Shown here: positions 55,756-64,000 of the stretch, piece by piece
How positions within the stretch are numbered: the stretch's first letter is position 1
Layout of the letters: each line of letters begins with the position of its first letter
Source of the DNA: a virus
Length of the DNA stretch: 64,000 nt
Strand: one strand, 5' to 3'
Virus record (IMG/VR): IMGVR_UViG_3300045738_001212
Location: 62,001 to 126,000 of that record
Notes under the pieces: model-generated
What the model saw: the letters and a program-made list of their open reading frames with translations, nothing else
Database searches by the model: none
What the model was told of the DNA's origin: nothing
Translations under genes and position numbers: made by a program

Positions 55756-56165
55756 GGCTATACAGCACAGCAGGAAGACTGGTCAACAAAAACGTTAGCA
55801 AGTACCTGATAGACTGGGACAAAAAATCCAGATCGAAAATACAATTTAGAATAAAGCAATTTTTAAAAGAGCACTGGCAGAATCATATTGTTTATGAAGA
55901 GTTTCCAGTGTACGGGACGAGACTGAAAGTGGACATATTAAACGCGACAAAGAAAATAGCGGTAGAGGTGAACGGGAATCAGCACACCTCTTTTAACAAG
56001 TTCTTTCACAAGACTCGCATTAACTTTTTGCAGTCCCTCAAAAGGGACCACAAAAAACTAGAGTGGTTGAAAACAAACGACTTTGAACTAATAGAAATAG
56101 AAGAAAAAGAAGTTCCTTTGGTGACATATAAGTTTATCAAGGACAAATTTGGGATAGAAATATGA
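55752..56165 (+). CDS. PD-(D/E)XK-type endonuclease
   Basis: A 137-aa protein with TRLKVDILNATKKIAVEVNGNQHTS, where V-D-I-L and A-V-E-V-N-G form the D...E-x-N/K core, and RDHKKLEWLKTNDFELIEIEE. This is like Vsr/DUF559-type nucleases. It lies between RecA-like and DnaB genes with 4-nt overlaps, suggesting a recombination or repair role. Confidence 0.72.
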   Translation: MRLYSTAGRLVNKNVSKYLIDWDKKSRSKIQFRIKQFLKEHWQNHIVYEEFPVYGTRLKVDILNATKKIAVEVNGNQHTSFNKFFHKTRINFLQSLKRDHKKLEWLKTNDFELIEIEEKEVPLVTYKFIKDKFGIEI

Positions 56166-57658
56166 CGGCACTTTATTCATACAACATAGAAAAACACGTA
56201 TTGGGAGGGTTAGTGAAGAACCCAGAGGTATTTGCGGACATTGACACGTTCGTTACGGAGAAAGACTTTTACTCAGATGTACACTCAACAATTTATTGCT
56301 GTGTCAGGGACATCCTGCTTAAGGATTCAAAAATTGATCAAGTCATTCTGGCCCAGAGAATTAAGAACTTAGGGATATCATTCAAGGATGATATTAATAT
56401 TTTCGATTATATTGATTCAATTTCATTTACCCATATCACGGCGAAGGCGACCATAGAATCAGCAAAGGAACTTGTTTCCCTTAGAGTCAGAAGAGACCTA
56501 GATGCGACTGCGGACAAAATCAAGAGGCACATAAAAGACACGCTAGACAAAGGGATATCTACCGTTATATCTGAAGTGGATGCTATTTATGGAGAAAAAG
56601 TTTCGGGCTACTACTCGGAAGAAAACGGTCCACAACGTCTCCTTAGTAGGATCATTGAAGAGATAGAAATCCGAAGCAACTCCGAAAACGAACTGGAAGA
56701 AATAGGATTCGCTGTCCCCTATCCAGAATTCAACAGGCTCTATGGGGGGCTTAGACCCAAATGCCTTTACTCGATAATTGCCCGCCCCGGCAACGGCAAG
56801 ACCACGTTTCTTAATGACCTTGTTTTCAAAACTTGCATAAGCAGCAAGGTGAAAGCTCTTATCCTAGATACAGAAATGCCAACTGAAGATATAGAATTTA
56901 GGATGTTCTCTGCAATTTCTCAGGTTCCCGTATGGCATCTAGAGACTGGGCAATGGAGGAGGAATACTGAGCTAGTACGAAAAACGAATGAAGGGTTTGT
57001 CAAAGTTAAAGAGTATCTCAAAGAAAATCAAGTCGATCACTACTTTATTGGGGACAAGTCAATTGACGAAGTGTGCTCCATTGTGAGAAGGTGGAAGCTT
57101 TCTGAGGTAGGGAGAGAGAACAGGTGCATTATAGCCCTTGACTACCTAAAGCTGACTGGGGAAAAAGTAAACCAGTCGTGGCTTGAATATCAGGCTATTG
57201 GAGAAAAGGTTAACAAGCTAAAAAAACTAGCGATAGAAATCGATTGCCCCATCATCACCGCTGTCCAATCTAATCGGAGTGGGGAAGGTCGAAGGGTGGG
57301 AGACCCGGTTGACTCTAGCGTAATATCTCTTTCAGATAGGATTCAATGGTTTTCTGATTTCACCGCGTTTCTTACTCGAAAAATCAGAGAAGAGATGGCT
57401 TGGGATGGGGAAGATTATGGCACCCACATGCTTGTACCATTCAAAACGAGATATCAAGGAAGAGACGCGGCGGGACATCAAGACCTAGTAAGGAGAAGAG
57501 ACCCCAATGGCAGAGAGAAATACTATAATAACTTTTTAAATTTTCATATTGAAAACTTTAATGTAGAAGAAAGAGGGTCACTACATGACATAGCCGAAAG
57601 AGAAAGAGCGCAGCATACGCCAGATGACGCCAGCGAAAGGGATGGAGAGTTGTTGTAA
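56162..57658 (+). CDS. Replicative DNA helicase (DnaB-like)
   Basis: A 498-aa protein: N-terminal domain (about 1-110, EKHVLGGLVKN), linker, and RecA-like ATPase with Walker A RPGNGKTT near 208-215. ALILDTEMPTEDIEFRM and CIIALDYLKLTGE (Walker B-like) follow, then an Arg finger region and VPFKTRYQGRDAAG. It is the hexameric fork helicase. The primase follows with no gap. Confidence 0.9.
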   Translation: MTALYSYNIEKHVLGGLVKNPEVFADIDTFVTEKDFYSDVHSTIYCCVRDILLKDSKIDQVILAQRIKNLGISFKDDINIFDYIDSISFTHITAKATIESAKELVSLRVRRDLDATADKIKRHIKDTLDKGISTVISEVDAIYGEKVSGYYSEENGPQRLLSRIIEEIEIRSNSENELEEIGFAVPYPEFNRLYGGLRPKCLYSIIARPGNGKTTFLNDLVFKTCISSKVKALILDTEMPTEDIEFRMFSAISQVPVWHLETGQWRRNTELVRKTNEGFVKVKEYLKENQVDHYFIGDKSIDEVCSIVRRWKLSEVGRENRCIIALDYLKLTGEKVNQSWLEYQAIGEKVNKLKKLAIEIDCPIITAVQSNRSGEGRRVGDPVDSSVISLSDRIQWFSDFTAFLTRKIREEMAWDGEDYGTHMLVPFKTRYQGRDAAGHQDLVRRRDPNGREKYYNNFLNFHIENFNVEERGSLHDIAERERAQHTPDDASERDGELL

Positions 57659-58582
57659 ATGGACAATCCCATTAAAAACATATTAATTGAAATTGGATAC
57701 GACCTGATGGATCGCGGGAAAAACTATAGGGCTAAACCCCTGTACCGCGACTCTGACAGCGGCGATGTATTGTCTATTGATAAAGAGTCTGGGGTATGGT
57801 ATGACTTCAAAGAGAGAAAAGGGGGCAAATTCGAGGAACTCGTTAGGCTTTCCTTGAAGCAAGGAGACGTTTCCGAAACTAAAGAGTGGCTAAAATCTAG
57901 AACGAATGGGTACGCAATCGTTCGTAATAAAAAACCAGAAATTAAAACACCAAAAAAATACTCAAAGGAAATACTCCTAAAGCTGCAAAAGGACCACTCT
58001 TATTGGCTAGGAAGAAACATAGATAAAGAAACGCTAGAGGTTTTCGATGGGGGCTTGGCAAACTCTGGGCAGATGGCGAACAGGTATGTATTCCCCATCT
58101 TCAACTCTCAAGATGACCTAGTTGGTTTTACGGGAAGATACGTGAAGGAAATTCCAAAAGAATTCAAAATACCAAAATGGAAGCATGTAGGGACGGTCTC
58201 TAACTGGTGCTATCCATTAAAGCATAATCTCAAAGACATACGAGAAGCGAAGAAAGTCATCCTAGTAGAGAGCGTGGGAGATATGCTTTCCCTTTGGAAT
58301 GCGGGAATAAAATACTCCGTGGTTACATTCGGCCTAACGATAAGCAAAGCTATTACTATTGTGTTGCTTAAAATGGATGTCCAAAAAGTTATAATCTCTT
58401 TCAACAACGATAGCCAAAATAACCACGCAGGGAACAAGGCGGCAGAAAAAGCGGCCAGTAGACTTTACTATCACTTTGACAAGCAGCAGGTGAGAGTCGC
58501 TCTGCCTACTAAAAATGATTTCGGAGAGATGACGAGAAAGGAAATCCAGCAGTGGTGCTCGACTGCTCTTGGGGATGTCTAA
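57659..58582 (+). CDS. DNA primase (DnaG/Toprim type)
   Basis: A 307-aa protein. A partial catalytic N-domain (GGLANSGQMANRYVFPI, GFTGRYV) is followed by Toprim motifs VILVESVGDMLSLWNAGI and VIISFNNDSQNN. No clear zinc-finger Cys/His set is present, so it is shorter than DnaG. It works with the helicase. Confidence 0.82.
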   Translation: MDNPIKNILIEIGYDLMDRGKNYRAKPLYRDSDSGDVLSIDKESGVWYDFKERKGGKFEELVRLSLKQGDVSETKEWLKSRTNGYAIVRNKKPEIKTPKKYSKEILLKLQKDHSYWLGRNIDKETLEVFDGGLANSGQMANRYVFPIFNSQDDLVGFTGRYVKEIPKEFKIPKWKHVGTVSNWCYPLKHNLKDIREAKKVILVESVGDMLSLWNAGIKYSVVTFGLTISKAITIVLLKMDVQKVIISFNNDSQNNHAGNKAAEKAASRLYYHFDKQQVRVALPTKNDFGEMTRKEIQQWCSTALGDV

Positions 58583-59549
58583 AAATAAAAAATATCTATC
58601 AGCTTCTAGAATCAAGACCTTAGAGTCCTGTTCTTGGCTGTATTGGTGTCATTATCATTTAAAGATTCCCCAAGGGGGGAACTCTGGCATGTGGATGGGT
58701 AGCGTTTGTCACTTGGTTCTGGAGTTATTACTACTACCCAAGCACAAAAAACATTACGATCTAATTACCGAAGCCAAAACGATAGAAGCTTCGAAGCCCA
58801 TCCAGAGGCTGGTCATAAAGCACCTTAAGTCGTATGGAATATACGAGGACGAGTTCTATAAGATGGTTGACAAGATGCTAGTCATCGGTCTCAACCAAGA
58901 CTTCTTTGTAGAGGGGGCTGAACTGGAAGAGCCAGAAATTGAATTTGATATAGAAAGCGAAGACCCAGAATATAGAATCTATGGGTTCATTGACAAAGCT
59001 GCTCGGTTCGAGAAAGAAAAGAAAATTGTTATCTCTGACTACAAGAGTAGCAAAAAGAAATTTACCGGAGAAGGATTAGACTCTAATGTGCAAGCGTTAA
59101 TGTACAGCTTGGTAGCTAAGAAGATGTGGCCGAAGCTGAAACCTGTCGTTGAATTTATTTTTTTAAGATTTCCGAGAGCCCCCATTCAAAAACTAGAGTT
59201 CAGCGACGATGCCCTGAAGGGGTTTGAGTATTATCTTGAGGCAATGTTTAAGAGGGTGACAGAGTTTAGTGAGAAGGACGCCGCTTCAGATTTCGCAGCA
59301 GTAAAACCCAAGCCTTCTGACGGGGGGTGGGGTGGGTGTCTCAACTGCGGGTTTGCTCGATACGAAGGGCACTTGAAAAAAGACGGCAACCCCATGTGGC
59401 ACTGTCCATATAAGTTTAGCTTTGATTACTATGCGCTGAAGGATAAGGAAGGAGAAATGGTTAAAACGAACCTAGAGAACGTCTTTACCCCGAAAGAGGG
59501 CCAAAAGGTGGTAAGGATGAAGTACAAGGGGTGCCCACATTTTTCTTGA
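58575..59549 (+). CDS. RecB/Cas4-like PD-(D/E)XK exonuclease
   Basis: A 324-aa protein starting MSKNKKYLSASRIKTLESC. YGFIDKAARFEKEKKIVISDYKSSK holds the catalytic Asp and the D-Y-K core, with the Q motif in NVQALMYSL. Cys at GGCLNCGF, WHCPYKF and GCPHF near the end, plus CSW at the start, resemble the iron-sulfur ligands of Cas4/AddB. It overlaps the primase by 8 nt. Probably end-processing in replication. Confidence 0.82.
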   Translation: MSKNKKYLSASRIKTLESCSWLYWCHYHLKIPQGGNSGMWMGSVCHLVLELLLLPKHKKHYDLITEAKTIEASKPIQRLVIKHLKSYGIYEDEFYKMVDKMLVIGLNQDFFVEGAELEEPEIEFDIESEDPEYRIYGFIDKAARFEKEKKIVISDYKSSKKKFTGEGLDSNVQALMYSLVAKKMWPKLKPVVEFIFLRFPRAPIQKLEFSDDALKGFEYYLEAMFKRVTEFSEKDAASDFAAVKPKPSDGGWGGCLNCGFARYEGHLKKDGNPMWHCPYKFSFDYYALKDKEGEMVKTNLENVFTPKEGQKVVRMKYKGCPHFS

Positions 59550-59573
59550 CACAGGCCAGAAACATGGTATAAT
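59546..59573 (+). promoter_or_regulatory. Strong promoter, leaderless arrangement
   Basis: TTGACA (59546-59551), 16 nt, consensus TATAAT (59568-59573). The start falls at about 59580-59581, the first base of the GTG start codon. Confidence 0.8.
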
Positions 59574-59580
59574 CTTACCT

Positions 59581-60936
59581 GTGACCGAATGTATTCCATT
59601 ATTTAAGTCTCACTATTCGCTAGGGAGGTCTATCCTTACTTTGAATAGCCCCGGAGAACACGCTGATGAATCTCCGGTCTCAATTTTCGATATCCTTATT
59701 GAGAATAAAATCGAAGAGCTCTTCCTCTTAGAAGATTCTTTCGGAGGCTTCCTGCAAGCGCACCAAAATTGTAAGGAGAATAATATCAAACTTAACTTCG
59801 GGTTAAGGTTTAATTTTCTATGTGACGTTAAAGAAAAAAATGAAGAAGCCCTTAAGTCTAGGTGCAAATATTCCATCTTCGCCAAGAATAACGAGGGCTA
59901 CAAGCGGCTTGTAAAAATCTGGAGCCTCGCAGCGAAAGAGGGCTTTTATTATACACCTAATCTTGACTTTAAAGTCTTACGGGACTTTTGGAATGACGAC
60001 GACTTATTGATGTGCGTACCGTTCTACGACTCGTTCTTACACAGGAACACCCTAGAGGGTGCTGTCTGCATACCCGACTTTGAATACTGTAAGCCTGTAC
60101 TTTTTTTAGAAGATAATGATGTTCCATTTGATTACCTTATAAGGGACAGGGTAGAAGCCTACGCTAAATCTTCCGGTCTCCTTACTCAAGAAGTGAAAAG
60201 CATTTTCTACAAAGGAAAGAAAGACTTCATGGCTTATCTTACGTTTAAATGCGTTAACAAAAGGTCCACGTTAGACAGGCCCAACATGGACCATATGTGC
60301 AGTGATGAATTTTGCTTCGAAAGCTGGGCGAAACAAAAGAAGCTAAAGGTTGCTGACGACAAACCCAAAAAAAAAGTCGCTGTTCCTAAGAAGGAGAAAG
60401 ACAATGTGATAGTTCTGACAAAAGAACAACAGAAATACGCAAACCAAATCGGAGCTAAACGACAAAAATATAACGAATCTATAAACAAAAAAGATGCTTA
60501 CGGCTTTAAAGGCAACGGAGAAAAAATTCACATACAAGGAGCAAGAGCAGAACTGTCCGTATCCCTAATTCTAAAGCAAGATTGGACAGATTTTAAGAAG
60601 AACTATACGTCCATAATGGCTGATGTTGGAAAGAATATTCAAGTTAGAAGCACTAATTACAGAGAGGGTAACCTTTTGGTCCACCCGAAAGACAAGGATG
60701 ATCAGGTTTTTGTTTTGGTGAAATCTCATAACTATCCAGAGATGGAAATTTCTGGTTGGATTCTGGGCAAGGACGCCAAAAGAAAAGAGTTTTGGGAGGA
60801 TGGTACTAACTGGCCCAAGTTTAAGGGGCGAGCTTGCTATCGGTTCCCTTATGAAAGACTAAATCCGATTACAACTTTAGAATCACTGGGTGTAATTACA
60901 AAGAAGGCTGAAGGAATCGGGGGTACCCATGCGTGA
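59581..60936 (+). CDS. DNA polymerase III alpha PHP domain fused to a nuclease-like domain
   Basis: A 451-aa GTG-started protein. Residues 1-250 are the PHP domain of bacterial DnaE (FKSHYSLGRSILTL, EELFLLEDSFGGFLQAHQ, GLRFNFL, then KSIFYKGKKDFMAYLTFKC, and DEFCFESW at its end). After a Lys-rich linker, residues 315-440 form a PD-(D/E)XK-like domain (GARAELSVSLIL, DVGKNIQVRST, DDQVFVLVKSH, ISGWILGKDAKR), known in phages as a separate protein. The palm part is the gene at 61552. So DnaE is split at the PHP/palm border, and the first half has gained a nuclease. Confidence 0.75.
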   Translation: MTECIPLFKSHYSLGRSILTLNSPGEHADESPVSIFDILIENKIEELFLLEDSFGGFLQAHQNCKENNIKLNFGLRFNFLCDVKEKNEEALKSRCKYSIFAKNNEGYKRLVKIWSLAAKEGFYYTPNLDFKVLRDFWNDDDLLMCVPFYDSFLHRNTLEGAVCIPDFEYCKPVLFLEDNDVPFDYLIRDRVEAYAKSSGLLTQEVKSIFYKGKKDFMAYLTFKCVNKRSTLDRPNMDHMCSDEFCFESWAKQKKLKVADDKPKKKVAVPKKEKDNVIVLTKEQQKYANQIGAKRQKYNESINKKDAYGFKGNGEKIHIQGARAELSVSLILKQDWTDFKKNYTSIMADVGKNIQVRSTNYREGNLLVHPKDKDDQVFVLVKSHNYPEMEISGWILGKDAKRKEFWEDGTNWPKFKGRACYRFPYERLNPITTLESLGVITKKAEGIGGTHA

Positions 60937-61570
60937 GCACCTACTTAGATTCGACAAGTCTAAGACTTATGTATTCATAGATTGCGAGACGTTCAACCTG
61001 TGTCTAAACAAGGTCTATAATCTTCCTTGGCAAATAGCGATGATCAAGGCTGTTGCTGGTAAAAAAATTGCCGAAAAGAACTTCTATATTAAATGGAAAA
61101 CAGACCTGAAAATAGGAGACGAAGCCGCTAGGATTACCCGCTATAGCCAAAAAACGATGGACGAGAAGGGCATCTCTCCAGAAGAAGCTTTCCCCACGAT
61201 ACGAGACTGGTTGGATAACTCTGATTGGATAATCGCTCATAACATGCTGGGGTTTGATCTTTACCTAATAAAGGACTATTACAGGCTGAATAACCTTGAT
61301 TATAAGCACCTGATGCCCAAGATTCTTGACACCAACTCCCTCGCTAAGGGTGTTAAGCTTGACATCCCCTACAAGGAGGATGAGGGGTCTTTAATTGAGT
61401 ACCAGTATAGGATGACCAATATGCGTAAAAAGGGCGTTAGAACGAACCTGATGGCCTTGGGGAGGGACTATGACATCGAACATGACAGCGACAAACTCCA
61501 CGATGCTATAGTAGATTTGGAACTTAATCTGAAAGTCTGGAACAAGCTAAAATGGCAGATAGAAATATAA
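60929..61570 (+). CDS. DnaQ-like 3'-5' exonuclease
   Basis: A 213-aa DEDD exonuclease: FIDCETFNL (Asp18, Glu20), WIIAHNMLGFDLYLI (Exo II Asp) and KLHDAIVDLELN (His and Asp of Exo III). It is the proofreading subunit to the split alpha subunit and sits between its two genes, overlapping both by 8 and 19 nt. Confidence 0.85.
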   Translation: MREHLLRFDKSKTYVFIDCETFNLCLNKVYNLPWQIAMIKAVAGKKIAEKNFYIKWKTDLKIGDEAARITRYSQKTMDEKGISPEEAFPTIRDWLDNSDWIIAHNMLGFDLYLIKDYYRLNNLDYKHLMPKILDTNSLAKGVKLDIPYKEDEGSLIEYQYRMTNMRKKGVRTNLMALGRDYDIEHDSDKLHDAIVDLELNLKVWNKLKWQIEI

Positions 61571-64000
61571 ATTTTAAGTCTCACTTTAAAGGCATTGATC
61601 TACCTATTCATGGGGTTCGTTTACCTCGGTTCGAGATAGAGAAGAAGTTCAAAAGAGAGCTCGGGGTAAGTGAAGATATTAGTAACTATGACTTCTTACG
61701 TTCATTAGCTAACGCTGGATTTAAAAATTTAAAAATAAATAAAAAAAGTAAGAAATACAAACTCTATGCCGAAAGAGCGAAGCACGAAATAGACACCCTA
61801 GAAGACTTGGGATTTGTTGACTATGTGCTTTTAGTTTGGGACGTAATTAACTACTGCAAGCGTAGTGATATACCGACAGGTCTCGGGCGGGGCAGTGCTG
61901 CTGGAAGCCTTATCCTTTATTTAATTGGAGTGACCAAGGTTGACCCAATTGAGTACGGCCTTTATTTCGAGAGATTTATTTCAAAAATTAGAGCGAAGAA
62001 GCAGGTCGTTGACGGCATCACTTATCTTGATGGTTCGCTAATGTGTGATGTCGATTTAGACATTTGTTATTACAATCGTGGTAAGGTTATCGATTACCTT
62101 GAAGAAAAGTTTAAAGGGAGGACTTCTAAAATTATAACCTTCAACACCCTTAGTGGGAAGCTGTGCATGAAGGAATGCGGGAAGATTGTAGGGGGGAAGA
62201 CCGAACAAGAAATGAGCCTTGTGTCTTCAATGATACCTAAAGTCTTTGGTAAGGTGAAAGACATAGAAGAAGCGAACGAAGAAGTTCCCGAGTTTAAAGA
62301 GTGGTGCGACAAAAACAGGCGGGCCTACAAGATAGCCTTGAACCTTAGAGGCTTAATCAAAAACAAAGGAGTTCACCCATCGGCCCTTTCCTTATCGTAT
62401 GAAGACATGGAGGACAGTTGTCCCACAGAATTTTCATCAGACAAAGCTTCCATCTCGTCTTTCGACATGAACTGGACCTCGATTTCCAATGTTAAGCTAG
62501 ACTTGCTGGGACTAAGGTCCGTATCGGTAATCGATGACGTTTGCAAAAGTGTTAAAATTAAAATAGAAGACATTAATCCTAACAGCAAATTTATATACAG
62601 GCACCTTCAAGATTTAAGAACGCCTCATGGCTTATTTCAAATTGAAGCCGATACAAACTATGGGGTTTGTAGGAAGGTGATGCCCAAGAATCTTGAAGAA
62701 CTAAGCGCGGTACTAGCCCTTGCTCGTCCCGGAGCATTAGCTTTCGTTAACCAATACGCAAACTACTCAAACAACGGGGTGAAAGAATCCATACACCCAT
62801 TCTTTGATGACATTTTGGCGTCAACTGGTGGTGTTTGTTTATATCAAGAGCAGATGATGCAAATGGCTCACAAGGTTGGGTTCACGCTTGACGAAGCTGA
62901 AATTCTACGTCGTATCGTGGGCAAAAAGAAAGTTACTGAGGTACGCAAGTGGAAGAAGAAAATTAAAAACAAAATCACAGAGAAGAAGCTCGATTCTGAG
63001 ATCGGTAAAATCCTCTGGAAAATCCTTGAGGATTCAGCCAACTACTCTTTCAATAAGTCCCATTCTATTTCATACGCCGCGCTTGCCGCGACGACGATTT
63101 ATCTTAAGTTCAAATACCCTATGGAATTTTTCTTAAGCCTGTTGCGTATGACCAGACACGAACCAGACCCGATTAACGAAATTTCCAAAATCCAGAAAGA
63201 GATGCACAACTTTAATATAAAGTTACTGCCTCCTCATATCACAAAATCACGGATGGATTTTATGTCTGAAGGCGAAGATATTCGATTCGGACTACTCTCG
63301 ATTAAGGGAATTTCAGATAAGTCTATAGAAAAACTAAACAGGTTTAAAAGAGACACCTCCACAAAGTTCGAGGTATTCGAGGCGGCAAACGAAGCCAACC
63401 TAACGATTGGTATACTGTGTGCGCTTATTCAAGCGGGGGCTTTTCAGGGGTTTGTGCAATCCAGAACCAAGATAGCATACGAAGCTCAACTTTGGAATGT
63501 CCTTACCCAAAAAGAAAAGAAGCTCTGCATAAGCCTATCTAAAGAACACAGGCACGATCTGGTTGCCGTTCTTAAAGACATCTTAGGCAAGAAAAACGAA
63601 AAAGGGAAACCCCTTATTAAGCCTTCTCGTTTTGAGACTATCCAAAGAAAATCTCAACCTTACAAGGAAATTTTTAACAAGAACAGGTACTCTGAAAGCT
63701 TTGCGAATTGGTACTACGAAAATCATTTACTAGGATACACCTACGGAAAGACCCTCAAGGATATTTTCGCTAAAGAAAGACCCAACTTGCTTTCCCTTAG
63801 CTCAGTCAACGCCAGAACTAAGGGGGCAGAGGTAGAGTTTATTGCTCCCGTTGGGAGTAAGCCAGCCACGCGCATGTCTAGAAACGGCAACCGTTATCTT
63901 GTCATGGAAGTCCAAGACGAAACAGATAGAACGAAGGTAATGATATTCGGTGACAGACTGGATGGGTGCGAAGAAACGAACGGAGGTCTTCCTCAAGAAA
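61552..64000 (+). CDS. dnaE: DNA polymerase III alpha, palm-to-OB part (cut by window edge)
   Basis: Starts at ATG 61552 and stays open to the right edge (816 codons visible). GLGRGSAAGSLILYL at about 111-125 is the palm start. CDVDLDI carries catalytic Asp168 and Asp170, and the third Asp is 317 in KLDLLGLRS. Finger and tau-binding parts follow (FTLDEAEILRRIVGKKK, FNKSHSISYAALAATTIYL in outline), then an OB-like region near the edge (YLVMEVQDETDRTKVMIF). Its PHP domain is in the gene at 59581. The start corresponds to the position just after PHP in DnaE. Confidence 0.9.
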   Translation, partial: MADRNINFKSHFKGIDLPIHGVRLPRFEIEKKFKRELGVSEDISNYDFLRSLANAGFKNLKINKKSKKYKLYAERAKHEIDTLEDLGFVDYVLLVWDVINYCKRSDIPTGLGRGSAAGSLILYLIGVTKVDPIEYGLYFERFISKIRAKKQVVDGITYLDGSLMCDVDLDICYYNRGKVIDYLEEKFKGRTSKIITFNTLSGKLCMKECGKIVGGKTEQEMSLVSSMIPKVFGKVKDIEEANEEVPEFKEWCDKNRRAYKIALNLRGLIKNKGVHPSALSLSYEDMEDSCPTEFSSDKASISSFDMNWTSISNVKLDLLGLRSVSVIDDVCKSVKIKIEDINPNSKFIYRHLQDLRTPHGLFQIEADTNYGVCRKVMPKNLEELSAVLALARPGALAFVNQYANYSNNGVKESIHPFFDDILASTGGVCLYQEQMMQMAHKVGFTLDEAEILRRIVGKKKVTEVRKWKKKIKNKITEKKLDSEIGKILWKILEDSANYSFNKSHSISYAALAATTIYLKFKYPMEFFLSLLRMTRHEPDPINEISKIQKEMHNFNIKLLPPHITKSRMDFMSEGEDIRFGLLSIKGISDKSIEKLNRFKRDTSTKFEVFEAANEANLTIGILCALIQAGAFQGFVQSRTKIAYEAQLWNVLTQKEKKLCISLSKEHRHDLVAVLKDILGKKNEKGKPLIKPSRFETIQRKSQPYKEIFNKNRYSESFANWYYENHLLGYTYGKTLKDIFAKERPNLLSLSSVNARTKGAEVEFIAPVGSKPATRMSRNGNRYLVMEVQDETDRTKVMIFGDRLDGCEETNGGLPQE

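Overview
The window looks like part of a large virulent tailed-phage genome, probably of a Gram-negative host. It combines a phage replication module, dense small genes with ATGA/GTGA overlaps, six tRNA genes and a tmRNA gene. It also carries nucleotide metabolism genes (NrdA, NrdB, ThyX, dCMP deaminase, GMP reductase, MazG, a dNMP kinase) and many LPS-type sugar genes. The heptose enzymes, signal peptidase I, a Tat-like leader and lipoboxes argue for a Gram-negative host. No structural or packaging genes are visible, so this is only part of the genome.

Layout. From 1 to about 44.2 kb nearly all genes are on the minus strand, with short plus-strand islands at 9.6-10.5, 31.6-33.1, 34.7-35.1, 36.0-36.4 and 37.2 kb. 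From 44.2 kb to the right edge all genes are on the plus strand. Region by region: 0-7.5 kb small genes, an ExbB/ExbD-like pair, a ferredoxin and a HAD phosphatase. 7.5-13 kb aldehyde dehydrogenase, VOC enzyme, signal peptidase, sigma-70 factor. 13-20.8 kb an ECF sigma factor, a 459-nt tmRNA, a TnpB/Cas12-like RuvC nuclease and a family of short interspersed repeats. 20.8-31 kb GMP reductase, heptose kinase, ThyX, MazG, epimerase, GT29-like transferase. 31.6-38 kb ClpP-like and HtrA-like proteases, AcpS, six tRNAs. 38-44 kb HldD-like epimerase, NrdAB, acyl carrier protein, dCMP deaminase. 44-54 kb a dNMP kinase, a third sigma-like factor and a glycan cluster (GT4, two GT9-like, methyltransferases, HldE-type adenylyltransferase, GMD). 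54-64 kb RecA-like protein, nucleases, DnaB, primase, DnaQ and a DNA polymerase III alpha split at the PHP/palm junction.

Most notable is a CRISPR-like arrangement. The 492-aa RuvC protein (19130-20608, minus) overlaps an 80-aa Cys/His protein. Directly after that stop codon lie 17 short repeats (core GAGGATTACAACA, variants such as GAGGATTGAAACA), separated by about 12-30 nt of unrelated sequence. Eleven more copies in the same orientation lie in gaps at 14.2, 15.1 and 16.3-16.5 kb, and one lies inside the 80-aa gene. Two structured minus-strand RNAs, the leader of the nuclease gene and a segment at 14.6 kb, contain AATCCTC-type sequences complementary to the repeat core. This suggests an undescribed miniature RNA-guided system with tracr-like RNAs, though a binding-site, iteron or promoter array is not excluded.

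Other system-level points: three sigma-like factors plus several strong TTGACA/TATAAT promoters that place the transcription start almost on the start codon; a dispersed ADP-heptose pathway with GT9-like transferases; an ACP/AcpS pair; and an RNA at 44.7-45.1 kb with a 13-nt match to the complement of the 16S rRNA 3' end.
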